A stretch of 64,000 nt of DNA from Mycolicibacterium malmesburyense (GTDB lineage: Bacteria; Actinomycetota; Actinomycetes; Mycobacteriales; Mycobacteriaceae): assembly GCF_001050015.1 (NCBI RefSeq), contig NZ_CVTB01000022.1:1-64000 (forward strand), written 5' to 3'. The position numbers were made by a program, and so were the translations under genes. The notes beneath the pieces were generated by a model. That model saw nothing but the letters and a program-made list of their open reading frames with translations, was not told the origin of the DNA and did no database searches. This document shows, in pieces, positions 36,003 to 45,089 of this stretch (position 1 is the stretch's first letter; every line of letters starts with the position of its first letter).

Positions 36003-36971
36003 TCACCCTGTCCGGGAGACGAATTCGGCGATGATACGACCGAGTTCGCCGCCCCGCTGCTCCTGGATGAAGTGGCCCGCACCCGCGATCGTCGTGTGGG
36101 GCTGACCCTTCGCGCCGGGAACGTGGTCGGCGAAGACCTTCTCCCATCCGCGGGTCGCCGGATCACCGTCGGAGTACGCCGTGAGGAACGGCCGCCGCCA
36201 CTCGGCGAGTGCGGCCATGGTCTCGCGCCCGATCGCGGCGCCAGGGTCGTTGCGCGTCAACGGGATCAACGCCGTCATCTGCCGCAGGCCGGCGGTGTGC
36301 TCGCGGTCCGGGAAGGGGGCGTCGTAGGCGGCCAGCACGTCGGGGCTCAGCGGCCCGGCCACCGCGTCGAGGAAGAAGCTCGGAACCAGATCCGGTGACC
36401 GTTGATAGAACGCCACATAGTCGAGGAGGGTCTCCTGGTGGATGACCTGACCGTCGCCGACGCCGTGGTGCGGCCATTCGAGCCGTCCGGCGAGTCCGGA
36501 GTCGCACGTGTGCAGGATCGTGTTGCTCGCGACGACGCGGGCGAACCGGTCGGGCTCGCGCGCGAGCACGCTGAGCCCGATGGGCCCGCCCCAGTCCTGC
36601 ACCACCAGCGTGATGTCGGTCAGGTCCAGCCGGGTGATCGCGCTGTGCATCCAGTCGACGTGCCGCTTGAAGGTGTAGTCCGTCGGATCGGTCAACTTGT
36701 CCGACCGTCCGTAACCGATGTTGTCGGGCGCGATCACGCGCAGACCCGCGTCGAGCAGTACGCCAATCACGTGCCGATACAGATACGACCAGGTTGGCTG
36801 ACCGTGCATCAGGACGACGACCGGGGCGTCGGCGGGCCCGGCATCGACGAAATGCATTCGCAACGGGTCGATTCCGCGCGTCTCGACGTCGACGTAACCG
36901 GGTTCGTACGGGTAGTCCGGTAGCGCGGCGAAGCGCTCGTCCGGTGTACGCAGGACGGCCATCGCGCTCAT
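36003..36971 (-). CDS. Haloalkane dehalogenase-type alpha/beta hydrolase
   Basis: 322 residues. The nucleophile is Asp126 in VVQDWGGP and the general base His300 in AGAGHF. The QDWGG context with HGQPTWSYLYR matches subfamily I haloalkane dehalogenases, where the Trp after the nucleophile helps bind halide. The oxyanion-region residue is Gln (HGQP) where most such enzymes have Glu or Asn. ATG 36971 overlaps the stop of the acyl-CoA synthetase gene (ATGA), so the two are coupled; a second ATG is at 36962. Substrate could be a halide or an epoxide/ester; activity is inferred. Confidence 0.87.
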   Translation of the reverse strand: MSAMAVLRTPDERFAALPDYPYEPGYVDVETRGIDPLRMHFVDAGPADAPVVVLMHGQPTWSYLYRHVIGVLLDAGLRVIAPDNIGYGRSDKLTDPTDYTFKRHVDWMHSAITRLDLTDITLVVQDWGGPIGLSVLAREPDRFARVVASNTILHTCDSGLAGRLEWPHHGVGDGQVIHQETLLDYVAFYQRSPDLVPSFFLDAVAGPLSPDVLAAYDAPFPDREHTAGLRQMTALIPLTRNDPGAAIGRETMAALAEWRRPFLTAYSDGDPATRGWEKVFADHVPGAKGQPHTTIAGAGHFIQEQRGGELGRIIAEFVSRTG

Positions 36972-38518
36972 CCGCCGACCGATTCGAGGGTGCCATCGGT
37001 GATCATGTCGCACAGCGACTTTCGGTCGAACTTGCCGCTGGACAGGGTCGGGATCTGCTCACTGGACGCCAGCACCCAGCGGGTGGGCACCTTGTACGCC
37101 GACAGGTGCGCGCGGGCATGGGCGGCCAGCGCTTCGACGTCGATGCCCGCGGCGGCGGGTACGACGACCGCGCACACCTCCTCGCCGCGACTGGGATCGT
37201 CGATGCCGAGCACCAGACACTGTGTGACACCGGAGAACTCCTCGATCACCGCCTGAACCTCGAGCGGTGAGACGTTCGCGCCCGCGGCCTTGATCAGGTC
37301 CGTCGTGCGGCCGACGTAGTACAGCCGCGGATCGCCCGGTCTGCGGTAGACGCGGTCACCCGTGTGATACCAACCGTTTTCGTCGAAGGTCTCCCACCGC
37401 TCGCGCTTGTTGTACCCCGCCATCACGCCGATGCCGCGGATCAGCAGTTCGCCGACCTCCCCGTCGGGAACCTGGGCGCCGTCGTCGTCGACGATGCACA
37501 TGTCGGTGAACGCGAACCCGCCCGCGGTCTCGGACATGGTGCGGTGGACGGGATATCCGTCGGGCACGTCGACCATCGCGATGTCGAGCGGTCCCTCGCG
37601 CAGCATGGGGGCGCTGGACAGATCGCGGTCGGCGAAGCTCGGATGTTCGCGCAGGCGCTGGGTGAATGCCGGCCATCCGACCACCCCGGAGGCACGTTCG
37701 CGTTCGATCAGATCCAGCGCGGTCTCGGCGTCCAGCCGCGGCAGGACGAGCACGGTGACGGGTTCGTGTAGCGCCCCGGTGGCGGCGAGCAGTCCGCCCA
37801 CCCAGAAGAACGGCATTGCGCACAGGATCCGCACGGCGCCTTCGCTTTTGGAGACCGCGCGGATCGCGGTCGGCCATGTCGACGTCTGCCGCACCAGGGT
37901 GCCGTGGGTGTGCATGACGCCCTTCGGGTCCGCGGTCGAGCCCGACGTGTGGATCACGACCGCGAGATCGGCGGGGGAGACCTCGGCCTCGGCCGCGGCC
38001 AGCACCTCGGCGGGCACACCGTCACCGTCGCATCCGGTGGCCCAGTCGGGGATCGGGCCGTCGACGATCACGATGCGGCGCAGATACGGGGCGTCCGTCA
38101 TGGCCAGCGGTCCGCCCCGCTGCGTCGTCAAGTTCGCCCAGGCCGCTTCAAACCGCTCGGCGACGTCGATGCTCAGGACGCGGCTGGGAGCGACGACCAT
38201 CGCGACGTCGGCCAGCCGAGCGACCTTGGCGATCTCCGCCGGAGCGTAGAGCGTGCTGAGCGGGACGGCCAGCGCGCCGATGCGCGATACGGCCAGCCAC
38301 CAGACGATCCAGTCCACACCGTTGGGGAAGAACAACCCGACGCGGGCGCCCTTGCCGATGCCTTCGCCCAGAAGCCATCGCGCCAGGTCCCTCGAGCGCC
38401 GATCCGCCTCGCGGTAGGTGAGCCGGTCCGTCGGTGTGACCAGATAGGTGTGGTCGCCGAACTCGGCGGAGGCACGCGCCAGGAGCGCGGGAACGGTCGG
38501 TCGCGGCAGCTGCATCAC
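36968..38518 (-). CDS. AMP-dependent acyl-CoA synthetase (FadD-like)
   Basis: 516 residues, ANL superfamily. Phosphate-binding motif HTSGSTADPKGVMHTHG, core motif GWYHTGDRVYR, hinge region VGRTTDLIKAAGANVSP, and the C-terminal catalytic lysine in SSGKFDRK. It activates a carboxylic acid to an acyl-adenylate and then acyl-CoA in the cytosol. Tandem ATG codons open at 38518; either gives full length. The downstream hydrolase overlaps by 4 bp. The antigen-85 gene lies upstream on the same strand but is separated by a strong terminator. Substrate not determined. Confidence 0.9.
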   Translation of the reverse strand: MMQLPRPTVPALLARASAEFGDHTYLVTPTDRLTYREADRRSRDLARWLLGEGIGKGARVGLFFPNGVDWIVWWLAVSRIGALAVPLSTLYAPAEIAKVARLADVAMVVAPSRVLSIDVAERFEAAWANLTTQRGGPLAMTDAPYLRRIVIVDGPIPDWATGCDGDGVPAEVLAAAEAEVSPADLAVVIHTSGSTADPKGVMHTHGTLVRQTSTWPTAIRAVSKSEGAVRILCAMPFFWVGGLLAATGALHEPVTVLVLPRLDAETALDLIERERASGVVGWPAFTQRLREHPSFADRDLSSAPMLREGPLDIAMVDVPDGYPVHRTMSETAGGFAFTDMCIVDDDGAQVPDGEVGELLIRGIGVMAGYNKRERWETFDENGWYHTGDRVYRRPGDPRLYYVGRTTDLIKAAGANVSPLEVQAVIEEFSGVTQCLVLGIDDPSRGEEVCAVVVPAAAGIDVEALAAHARAHLSAYKVPTRWVLASSEQIPTLSSGKFDRKSLCDMITDGTLESVGG

Positions 38519-38541
38519 GCAGTGATTGTCTCCAACGCGTA

Positions 38542-38570
38542 CTGGGCGACCGCACGAGGCGGTCGCCCAG
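38542..38570 (-). terminator. Strong hairpin terminator after the antigen-85 gene
   Basis: A perfect 12-bp GC-rich stem, CTGGGCGACCGC (38542-38553) with GCGGTCGCCCAG (38559-38570), and loop ACGAG. It lies 13 bp after the antigen-85 stop and before the synthetase ATG. No U tract on the minus strand. Confidence 0.85.
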
Positions 38571-38583
38571 CGGCGTCAGGAGG

Positions 38584-40118
<1,535 letters not shown>

Positions 40119-40400
40119 TTGCCGGCCGATGTCGACTTGGAGTGGTTGGACGTGGATTCGAGACGCTTGAAGCTGTTGTTGGCGATGTTCGGGGTCGGCG
40201 CGGTGTTTGCGATGGGCGGGCTGACGGTGGCCTACGCCGAGAGCAACTCCGCCACGCGTGCGCCCATCGTCGCGGCACCCGAATTGACGACGGGGGAGAC
40301 GTCGACGAGGTCGACGGCGCCGTCGGCTCCCGAGACCGCGGTTGCCGTGCCCCCGATCACCACCGCGCCGTACACCATCCCGACGGGTGAGCCGCAATAG
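40119..40400 (+). CDS. Small membrane-anchored or secreted protein
   Basis: 93 residues from TTG 40119; GTG 40152 is an alternative giving about 82. One hydrophobic segment (LKLLLAMFGVGAVFAMGGLTVAYA, residues ~18-41) acts as signal anchor or signal peptide. The rest is a Thr/Ser/Pro-rich tail outside the membrane. No family is recognised; similar small single-pass proteins are common in mycobacteria. It converges on the MOSC gene at 40404. Confidence 0.6.
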   Translation: MPADVDLEWLDVDSRRLKLLLAMFGVGAVFAMGGLTVAYAESNSATRAPIVAAPELTTGETSTRSTAPSAPETAVAVPPITTAPYTIPTGEPQ

Positions 40401-40403
40401 CGC

Positions 40404-41072
40404 TCATCTGCCGTTGGTGGACAGGCGCCGGCGCGCGTACGCCTTGAGCTCCGCCGACAACGCGTCGGCGGCGAGCAGCTCGGGAAGCAACGACGAGTCG
40501 GACATCCTTGCGCGGAAGGCCAATTCGATCGTCACATCGTGATCGGGCCGGTGCTCGACGACGATCTGATCGCCCGGGCCCACCGTTCCCGGGGAGATGA
40601 CGCGCAAGTAGGCGCCGGGTTTGGCGGCCGCGGTGAAGGTCTTCATCCACCGGTCGATCTGTAGGAAGGCCGCGAAAGTGCGGCACGGTGTGCGCGGCGC
40701 GGAGACCTCGAGCACCAGACCGTCGGCGCCGACCCGCCAGCGCTCGCCGATCCGCGCCCGCGTGACGTCGACATCCGTCGTGGTGAGATTCTCCCCGAAC
40801 ATGCCGTTGGTCAGCGGGCGGGAGAGTCGACTTTCCCAGTCGTCGAGGTCTTCTCGCGCGTAGACGTAGACGGCCTGGTCGTCACCGCCGTGAAGCTTCG
40901 TGTGCCCGATGGTGTCACCGACGAGTCCACTGCCCAGACCGCCGCGCATCGGACCCGGCGCACGCACGGCCACCCGGTCAGACACCGGAACCTTGTCGAT
41001 GCCCGTTTTCCTCGACGGCGCATCGGGATTGACCCGCACACGCGCCACATTGACCGACAGCACTTCCGCCAC
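40404..41072 (-). CDS. MOSC-domain protein, YiiM-like
   Basis: 222 residues from GTG 41072 (MAEVLSVNVARVRV). The MOSC core has GLVGDTIGHTKLHGG, MFGENLTT, and the conserved cysteine in APRTPCRTFAAFL. A short 3-alpha helical C-terminal extension (MSDSSLLPELLAAD) is typical of YiiM-like proteins. YiiM-type proteins act in molybdenum-cofactor-linked detoxification of N-hydroxylated compounds; that role is inferred. The longer frame to 41138 would run into the divergent promoter. Confidence 0.87.
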   Translation of the reverse strand: MAEVLSVNVARVRVNPDAPSRKTGIDKVPVSDRVAVRAPGPMRGGLGSGLVGDTIGHTKLHGGDDQAVYVYAREDLDDWESRLSRPLTNGMFGENLTTTDVDVTRARIGERWRVGADGLVLEVSAPRTPCRTFAAFLQIDRWMKTFTAAAKPGAYLRVISPGTVGPGDQIVVEHRPDHDVTIELAFRARMSDSSLLPELLAADALSAELKAYARRRLSTNGR

Positions 41073-41131
41073 CCGGACAGGGTAGCGGCGGGCGTCGATC
41101 ACCGCCCCGCGGGATTTTTCCGTCGAGCCCC

Positions 41132-41160
41132 TTAACAAGCTCTACTACCGAGCGTAGTAT
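41132..41160 (+). promoter_or_regulatory. Promoter with overlapping palindrome, upstream of the DUF4383 gene
   Basis: TTAACA (41132-41137) and TAGTAT (41155-41160) with a 17-bp spacer form a near-consensus promoter. A perfect inverted repeat, TACTAC-CGAGC-GTAGTA (41143-41159), overlaps the -10 and would suit a repressor, for example of TetR type (inference). Confidence 0.55.
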
Positions 41161-41198
41161 TCAGCCGGTCGGTGTTGACGAAACGGAAGGTGCTTTCC

Positions 41199-41630
41199 GT
41201 GAAGTGGAGCTTCGCCCAGATCGGCCTGTTGGTCATCTCCGTCTTCCACGTCATCCAGGCGGTGATCGGGTTCATCGTGGAGCCGAGCTTCGCCACCGGC
41301 CCGGACGCACCGACCGCGCAGATATTCGGCATGGACTACAACGGCTGGCACGCCGTCGCGGGACTGGCCCTGTTCGGACCGGGATTGATCTTCGCGTTCC
41401 GCAAGTCTTGGTCGGTGCTGTATCTGCTCGCCGCGGGGGTGGCCGGCGCGCTGCCGGGCATCTGGGCCTTCTTCTCACAGCAGGTGGCGTACGTGTTCAC
41501 GTTTCCCAACAACATCACCGACGCGGTGGTGCACTTGGTGACCGCCGCGGTGATGTTCTCGGTGGCCGGTATCCAGATCCGTATGGACGGTGGTCTGCAG
41601 AACTCGCTCGCCGATCTGCGTCATCGCTAG
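41199..41630 (+). CDS. DUF4383 four-helix membrane protein
   Basis: 143 residues, four hydrophobic segments, DUF4383 layout: FAQIGLLVISVFHVIQAVIG in helix 1, DYNGWHAVAGLALFGPGL, then a Phe/Gly-rich helix and NNITDAVVHLVTAA. GTG 41199 is preferred over GTG 41172 because GGAAGG lies 8 bp before it. Function unknown; these proteins are frequent single genes in actinobacteria. Followed by a long hairpin. Confidence 0.85.
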   Translation: MKWSFAQIGLLVISVFHVIQAVIGFIVEPSFATGPDAPTAQIFGMDYNGWHAVAGLALFGPGLIFAFRKSWSVLYLLAAGVAGALPGIWAFFSQQVAYVFTFPNNITDAVVHLVTAAVMFSVAGIQIRMDGGLQNSLADLRHR

Positions 41631-41693
41631 TGTGCGCTCAGATCGCCAAAAACCGTCGTACGGCTCGTATTTGCGATCTACGTGCACACTAGC
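41626..41693. terminator. 68-nt nested hairpin, likely bidirectional terminator
   Basis: Outer arms GCTAGTGTGC (41626-41635) and GCACACTAGC (41684-41693) pair perfectly over 10 bp. Inside, GATCGCCAAA (41641-41650) pairs with TTTGCGATC (41670-41678) with one bulge. The outer left arm includes the DUF4383 stop codon. It separates two convergent genes. Confidence 0.7.
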
Positions 41694-41725
41694 GCGAGGG
41701 GCGGCACGAGCACCGTTGAGCCGCC

Positions 41726-41851
41726 CTACTCGGTGACGTCCTCATCGTCGGCCGACGGCAGCCCTTCGGGCGGCGGCGTCGAGTACGCAGGAGCGGCCGG
41801 CGGAACCTCACCCTGGTCCGCGTCTTCCGAGGGCTGTTCGGGTGAGCTCAT
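41726..41851 (-). CDS. 41-residue acidic proline-rich protein
   Basis: ATG 41851 is preceded by ACAGGAGAAAACTG, a strong ribosome-binding site at good spacing. The product (MSSPEQPSEDADQGEVPPAA and on) is acidic, Pro/Ser-rich and without signal or membrane segment. The reading frame extends further upstream, but the Shine-Dalgarno decides the start. Function unknown; likely disordered. Confidence 0.6.
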   Translation of the reverse strand: MSSPEQPSEDADQGEVPPAAPAYSTPPPEGLPSADDEDVTE

Positions 41852-42002
41852 CAGTTTTCTCCTGTTCCGTGGTGGTCTCGCCGAGCGATACCCCCGCCCA
41901 TCGGGCGAGAAACCGCGGACTTGGGATCGGTAGCCCCATGGTTTTCGTGTACTGGTCTCGACGACGCCCACCGAGCGCCGATTACGAGGCGAAGGAACGG
42001 AC

Positions 42003-42410
42003 ATGTACACACCTCACCCGCCCAAGAGGCTGCTGGGCGCGGCACTGATGTCGATCGCGATCGCGAGCGCCGGCCTCGGCTCGGCTGCGGGCACCGCCCA
42101 GGCCCTGCCCGCCGGGCCGGCGCCGTCGCAAGCGTGGCCGGGATGCCCGGACTCCAACCCGTCGGGGCCTTGCCGCTGGTGCCCGGGCGATCCGCCCGTT
42201 CAGACCGGAAACCTGCGGGTCAACCCGGTGGTGTGGGACAACAACGTGTGCCACACCTATTGGTACGTCTACCACGGGCAGGGCAACGTCGCGCAGAACA
42301 TCTTCGAAGGTGAGGTGCCGCCACCGCCGCCTCCGCCACCGCCGGGCTTCACACCACCGCTTCCGCCGGGCTGGTGCTGGTCACTTTTCCTCCCTGGACC
42401 ATGCCCCTAA
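42003..42410 (+). CDS. Secreted proline-rich protein
   Basis: 135 residues. Signal peptide 1-35 (MYTPHPPKRLLGAALMSIAI, ending AQA before LPAGP). The mature protein has Cys/Trp-rich segments (WPGCPD, CRWCPGD, NNVCHTYWYVYHGQG) and a run of prolines near 105-115. It belongs to the broad class of small mycobacterial envelope proteins with polyproline stretches. Function unknown. Confidence 0.75.
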   Translation: MYTPHPPKRLLGAALMSIAIASAGLGSAAGTAQALPAGPAPSQAWPGCPDSNPSGPCRWCPGDPPVQTGNLRVNPVVWDNNVCHTYWYVYHGQGNVAQNIFEGEVPPPPPPPPPGFTPPLPPGWCWSLFLPGPCP

Positions 42411-42419
42411 TATCGGCCG

Positions 42420-42719
42420 ATGGGTGAAGCCGGGCGAACCGATGACGGCCGCTACATCGTCGTCAACGGTCGCCGGTGGCGTGCCACCGATCCCGCCATA
42501 CCCGAGGATCGGCGAGCGGAGCTGACCCGGATCCTGATGGCGTGGCGTCGAGAAGTACGCCGCACCAAGGGAACCGACGCCGAACAGGCCGCACGGGCAG
42601 GCGTCCACGCGGCGAAGGTCGCGCTCGGCGAGCGCGGCACACCGCCGTGGTGGGAGCAGACCGACGAACAACGCCGCCGACGGTGGGAGGCAAGAATCGA
42701 CGCGCCCGACGGCGACTGA
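42420..42719 (+). CDS. Conserved mycobacterial protein of 99 residues
   Basis: The start MGEAGRTDDGRYIVVNGRRW gives a short beta hairpin followed by two charged helices (RRAELTRILMAWRREVRR and AARAGVHAAKVALGERG). No signal peptide. I recognise the YIVVNGRRWRATDP pattern as widespread in actinobacteria, but no function is established. It starts 9 bp after the preceding stop. Confidence 0.7.
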   Translation: MGEAGRTDDGRYIVVNGRRWRATDPAIPEDRRAELTRILMAWRREVRRTKGTDAEQAARAGVHAAKVALGERGTPPWWEQTDEQRRRRWEARIDAPDGD

Positions 42720-42731
42720 CCGCACCCGGCG

Positions 42732-43043
42732 TCAGGCGCGTCGCACGCCGGAAACCGCCGAGCGCGGCAGACGCCCGGCACGCGAGTGGCCGCACATCCT
42801 GTCGCCTCGGATGTGGACGTCGAAGTCGAGCTTGAGCCGCATGGGTTTGGTCGCCGTCTGGCGCCACGTGACCCGTTGGCCGTCAACATCTTCGGCGATA
42901 GCGATGTCGGCAAGCGGAACGGTTTCGGCCTTGCCCGCCGCCGTGCCACTGACAGCGCCGTCGCGCTCAACGAAGCTGTAGACCACCTGAAGGGTTCCGA
43001 CCGGCGTCTTGATACTGACGTCCCAGTCGCCGATCACACTCAT
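42732..43043 (-). CDS. Conserved beta-rich hypothetical protein
   Basis: 103 residues, mostly predicted strands (MSVIGDWDVSIKTPVGTLQV, GAVSGTAAGKAETVPL). The layout suggests a small beta-barrel or lipocalin-like fold. ATG 43043 overlaps the stop of the DJ-1/PfpI gene (ATGA), so they are coupled. Function not recognised. Confidence 0.7.
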   Translation of the reverse strand: MSVIGDWDVSIKTPVGTLQVVYSFVERDGAVSGTAAGKAETVPLADIAIAEDVDGQRVTWRQTATKPMRLKLDFDVHIRGDRMCGHSRAGRLPRSAVSGVRRA

Positions 43044-43699
43044 CTTTCCGGCACCTTCGGTTCGCGGCCGGTGTCGGTCCAGACGGTGCCGCGCCGCTCG
43101 TAGGCGAACAGTCCCTCGACGGCGAGTGCGATCCGCGGGCCGTAACTTCGGTCGAGCAGATGAAGTGCGAGGTCCAGACCCGAGGTGACTCCACCGGCAC
43201 TCACCAGGTCACCGTCGTCGACGACCCTGGCCGACACCGGGATTGCGCCCGTCGCCTCCAGCACGTCCACGCCGAGATGGTGGGTGGTGGCGTGGCGGCC
43301 GTCGAGGAGGCCCGCCATCGCCAGCGCGAGCGAGCCACCGCAGACGGTCGCGACCGTGATCGCCGGATTGGCGACGGCTTCGCGCATCAACGGCACCGCG
43401 GCGGTGTCGCCGAAGCGGGCGAGCAGGACCGGGATGGTGGCGACGACGTCGGGGTCTCCGTCGAGAGGACCCGAAGCGCCGGGCACGATCACGTAACCGG
43501 GCTTGGTGGGATCGAGCGGGCCCGTGGCGCGCAGCGCCAAACCGCGCGAACCGCTGACCACCGACCGCGGTCCCTCGGCGGAAACGAACTCGACGTCGAC
43601 TTCACCGCCGACGAAATCGCTGCCCGCAACGAGCACTTCGAACGGGGCGATCGCGTCGAGCGGATCGAAGCCGTCGAACAATACGATCTGCGCGTGCAC
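43040..43699 (-). CDS. DJ-1/PfpI-family protein
   Basis: 219 residues from GTG 43699 (MHAQIVLFDGFDPLDAIAPF); a longer frame to 43744 overlaps the upstream gene. The nucleophile elbow has a cysteine at ~120 in VCGGSLALAMAGLLDG, followed by THH, as in AraC-associated isonitrile-hydratase-like DJ-1 proteins, but without an HTH domain. Likely role: small-molecule hydrolase or stress protein (inferred). It lies 7 bp downstream of the HD-domain gene and is coupled to the beta-rich protein downstream. Confidence 0.85.
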   Translation of the reverse strand: MHAQIVLFDGFDPLDAIAPFEVLVAGSDFVGGEVDVEFVSAEGPRSVVSGSRGLALRATGPLDPTKPGYVIVPGASGPLDGDPDVVATIPVLLARFGDTAAVPLMREAVANPAITVATVCGGSLALAMAGLLDGRHATTHHLGVDVLEATGAIPVSARVVDDGDLVSAGGVTSGLDLALHLLDRSYGPRIALAVEGLFAYERRGTVWTDTGREPKVPER

Positions 43700-43706
43700 G
43701 ACGGTG

Positions 43707-44414
43707 TCACTGGGAAGCAGCCGCGTCGCGCAGCGGCTGGTCACCCCATCCGGAACCGCTCACCAGATCGAAGAACGAGATCGACGGCCCGTTGATCAGT
43801 TCGTGGAGGTGTGCGGGAAACGACAGCGGGGGAGCCTTCATCGGGTTGGCGCGCACGTCGCGGACGATGGCGTCGGCGATCGCGTAGCCGAGATCATGGC
43901 GCGGCCACGCAGCATGGACGCGGTCGACGAAACCGGGCGAGAGCAGGTGCTTGTCGACTCCGTTGATGTCGAGCGCGATTCCGTTGAACGTCACCGCCTG
44001 CTCCGGGCCGAAACGGTTGGCCAGGCCGACGCTCGTGTGGAGTGCAATGGCCTGCCAGACCGTGGTGATCCGCTCATCCGCAAGACCTTGTCGACGAAGG
44101 AAGTCCGCGGCCGCGTCGGCCCCGTCGACCTCGAAACGCTGATCACCCCGACCGGCGTCCGTGACGCCCAGGTCGTGCAGGAGGCAGGCGAAGAAGACGA
44201 GTTCGTCGTCGTAGTCGCTGCCGCTGCGCACCCCTCGCGCGGCCGCGATCTCCCGCGCGAACAGATAGCTGCGAACACAGTGGTTCGCGAGGTATTCCGC
44301 TGAGACATCGAACACGAATCGCATTGCCGCCGAGGAGGTTTCCGAATCGGGTAGGCCCCATCGGGCGGCATGCGTTTCTGTGTCCGCGAGCGTGGCGAGT
44401 TCTTCGTTGACCAT
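43707..44414 (-). CDS. HD-domain hydrolase
   Basis: 235 residues. HD metal ligands: His45 (NHCVRSYLFA), His80/Asp81 (LLHDLGV) and a later Asp in the helix after HTSVGLANR. It resembles cyanamide-hydratase-type HD proteins. Start ATG 44414; TTG or GTG alternatives are weaker. First gene of a three-gene minus-strand operon (HD, DJ-1, beta-rich protein), which suggests handling of a nitrile or isonitrile-like compound, only as inference. Confidence 0.83.
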   Translation of the reverse strand: MVNEELATLADTETHAARWGLPDSETSSAAMRFVFDVSAEYLANHCVRSYLFAREIAAARGVRSGSDYDDELVFFACLLHDLGVTDAGRGDQRFEVDGADAAADFLRRQGLADERITTVWQAIALHTSVGLANRFGPEQAVTFNGIALDINGVDKHLLSPGFVDRVHAAWPRHDLGYAIADAIVRDVRANPMKAPPLSFPAHLHELINGPSISFFDLVSGSGWGDQPLRDAAASQ

Positions 44415-44570
44415 GCCCTCACAGTGCCGGGATGCGACAGAGCCTGACTAGTGGCAAAAAGGACAACAACCAACGAGATCTAGCCACTGCCCGATAGTCG
44501 ACCGGCGGCAGTCGTGGCCGATGTCACTGCGTCACAGCAGATTCGGCCCTCACCGCTAGGGTGGTTTGAC

Positions 44571-45089
44571 ATGCAGGACTGGACCGCCGCCGCGGCCATC
44601 GGGGACTCGGACTGCGAACGCATCGGTGGTGCGTTCCTGGCCCAGCCCGTGCTCGCGCTCACCAGCCTGGCGTATGTCGCCGCGGGACTCGCCGCGCTGT
44701 GGTGGGCTCTGCGGTCGAGGGCACCGCTGGCCGGGGTCGTGGCAGGCGCGCTCGTCGCCGTCGGATTCGGCAGTTTCGTCTATCACGGACCACAGCCGCC
44801 ATGGGCGGGGCCGGTCCACGACTGGCCCATCGTCGTCCTGGCGGCGGTGTGTGTCGTCGCCGTCGCCCGGAGCGCGCGGCAGCGGCCGGCGGTGTGCATC
44901 GGGGCGGCCGGTGTCTTCGCGCTCGGGCTCGCCGCCTATGCCGCGGGACGCACGGGCTCGCCGTTGTGCCGGCCCGACAGCTGGTGGCAGTTCCACGGTG
45001 CGTGGCATGTGTTGTCGGGCGCCGCAGCGGGATTAGCCGCCGGGGCAGCCGTGCGCGCAGGTCAGTATCGTTCACGTCGATGCCGCTAG
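44571..45089 (+). CDS. Ceramidase-like membrane protein (CREST family)
   Basis: 172 residues from ATG 44571 (MQDWTAAAAIGDSDCERIGG); an upstream in-frame GTG at 44514 is less likely. About six hydrophobic segments. The conserved DCE near the N-terminus, FVYHGPQ, GPVHDWPIV and FHGAWHVLSG supply the Asp and His residues of alkaline ceramidase/CREST metallohydrolases. Likely an intramembrane hydrolase acting on a lipid amide (inferred). It overlaps the ThrE gene by 10 bp. Confidence 0.78.
   Translation: MQDWTAAAAIGDSDCERIGGAFLAQPVLALTSLAYVAAGLAALWWALRSRAPLAGVVAGALVAVGFGSFVYHGPQPPWAGPVHDWPIVVLAAVCVVAVARSARQRPAVCIGAAGVFALGLAAYAAGRTGSPLCRPDSWWQFHGAWHVLSGAAAGLAAGAAVRAGQYRSRRCR

Noticed and set aside
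44699..45079. 5' extension of the ThrE frame
   Set aside because: It overlaps the ceramidase-like gene in another frame and is Arg-rich shadow sequence.
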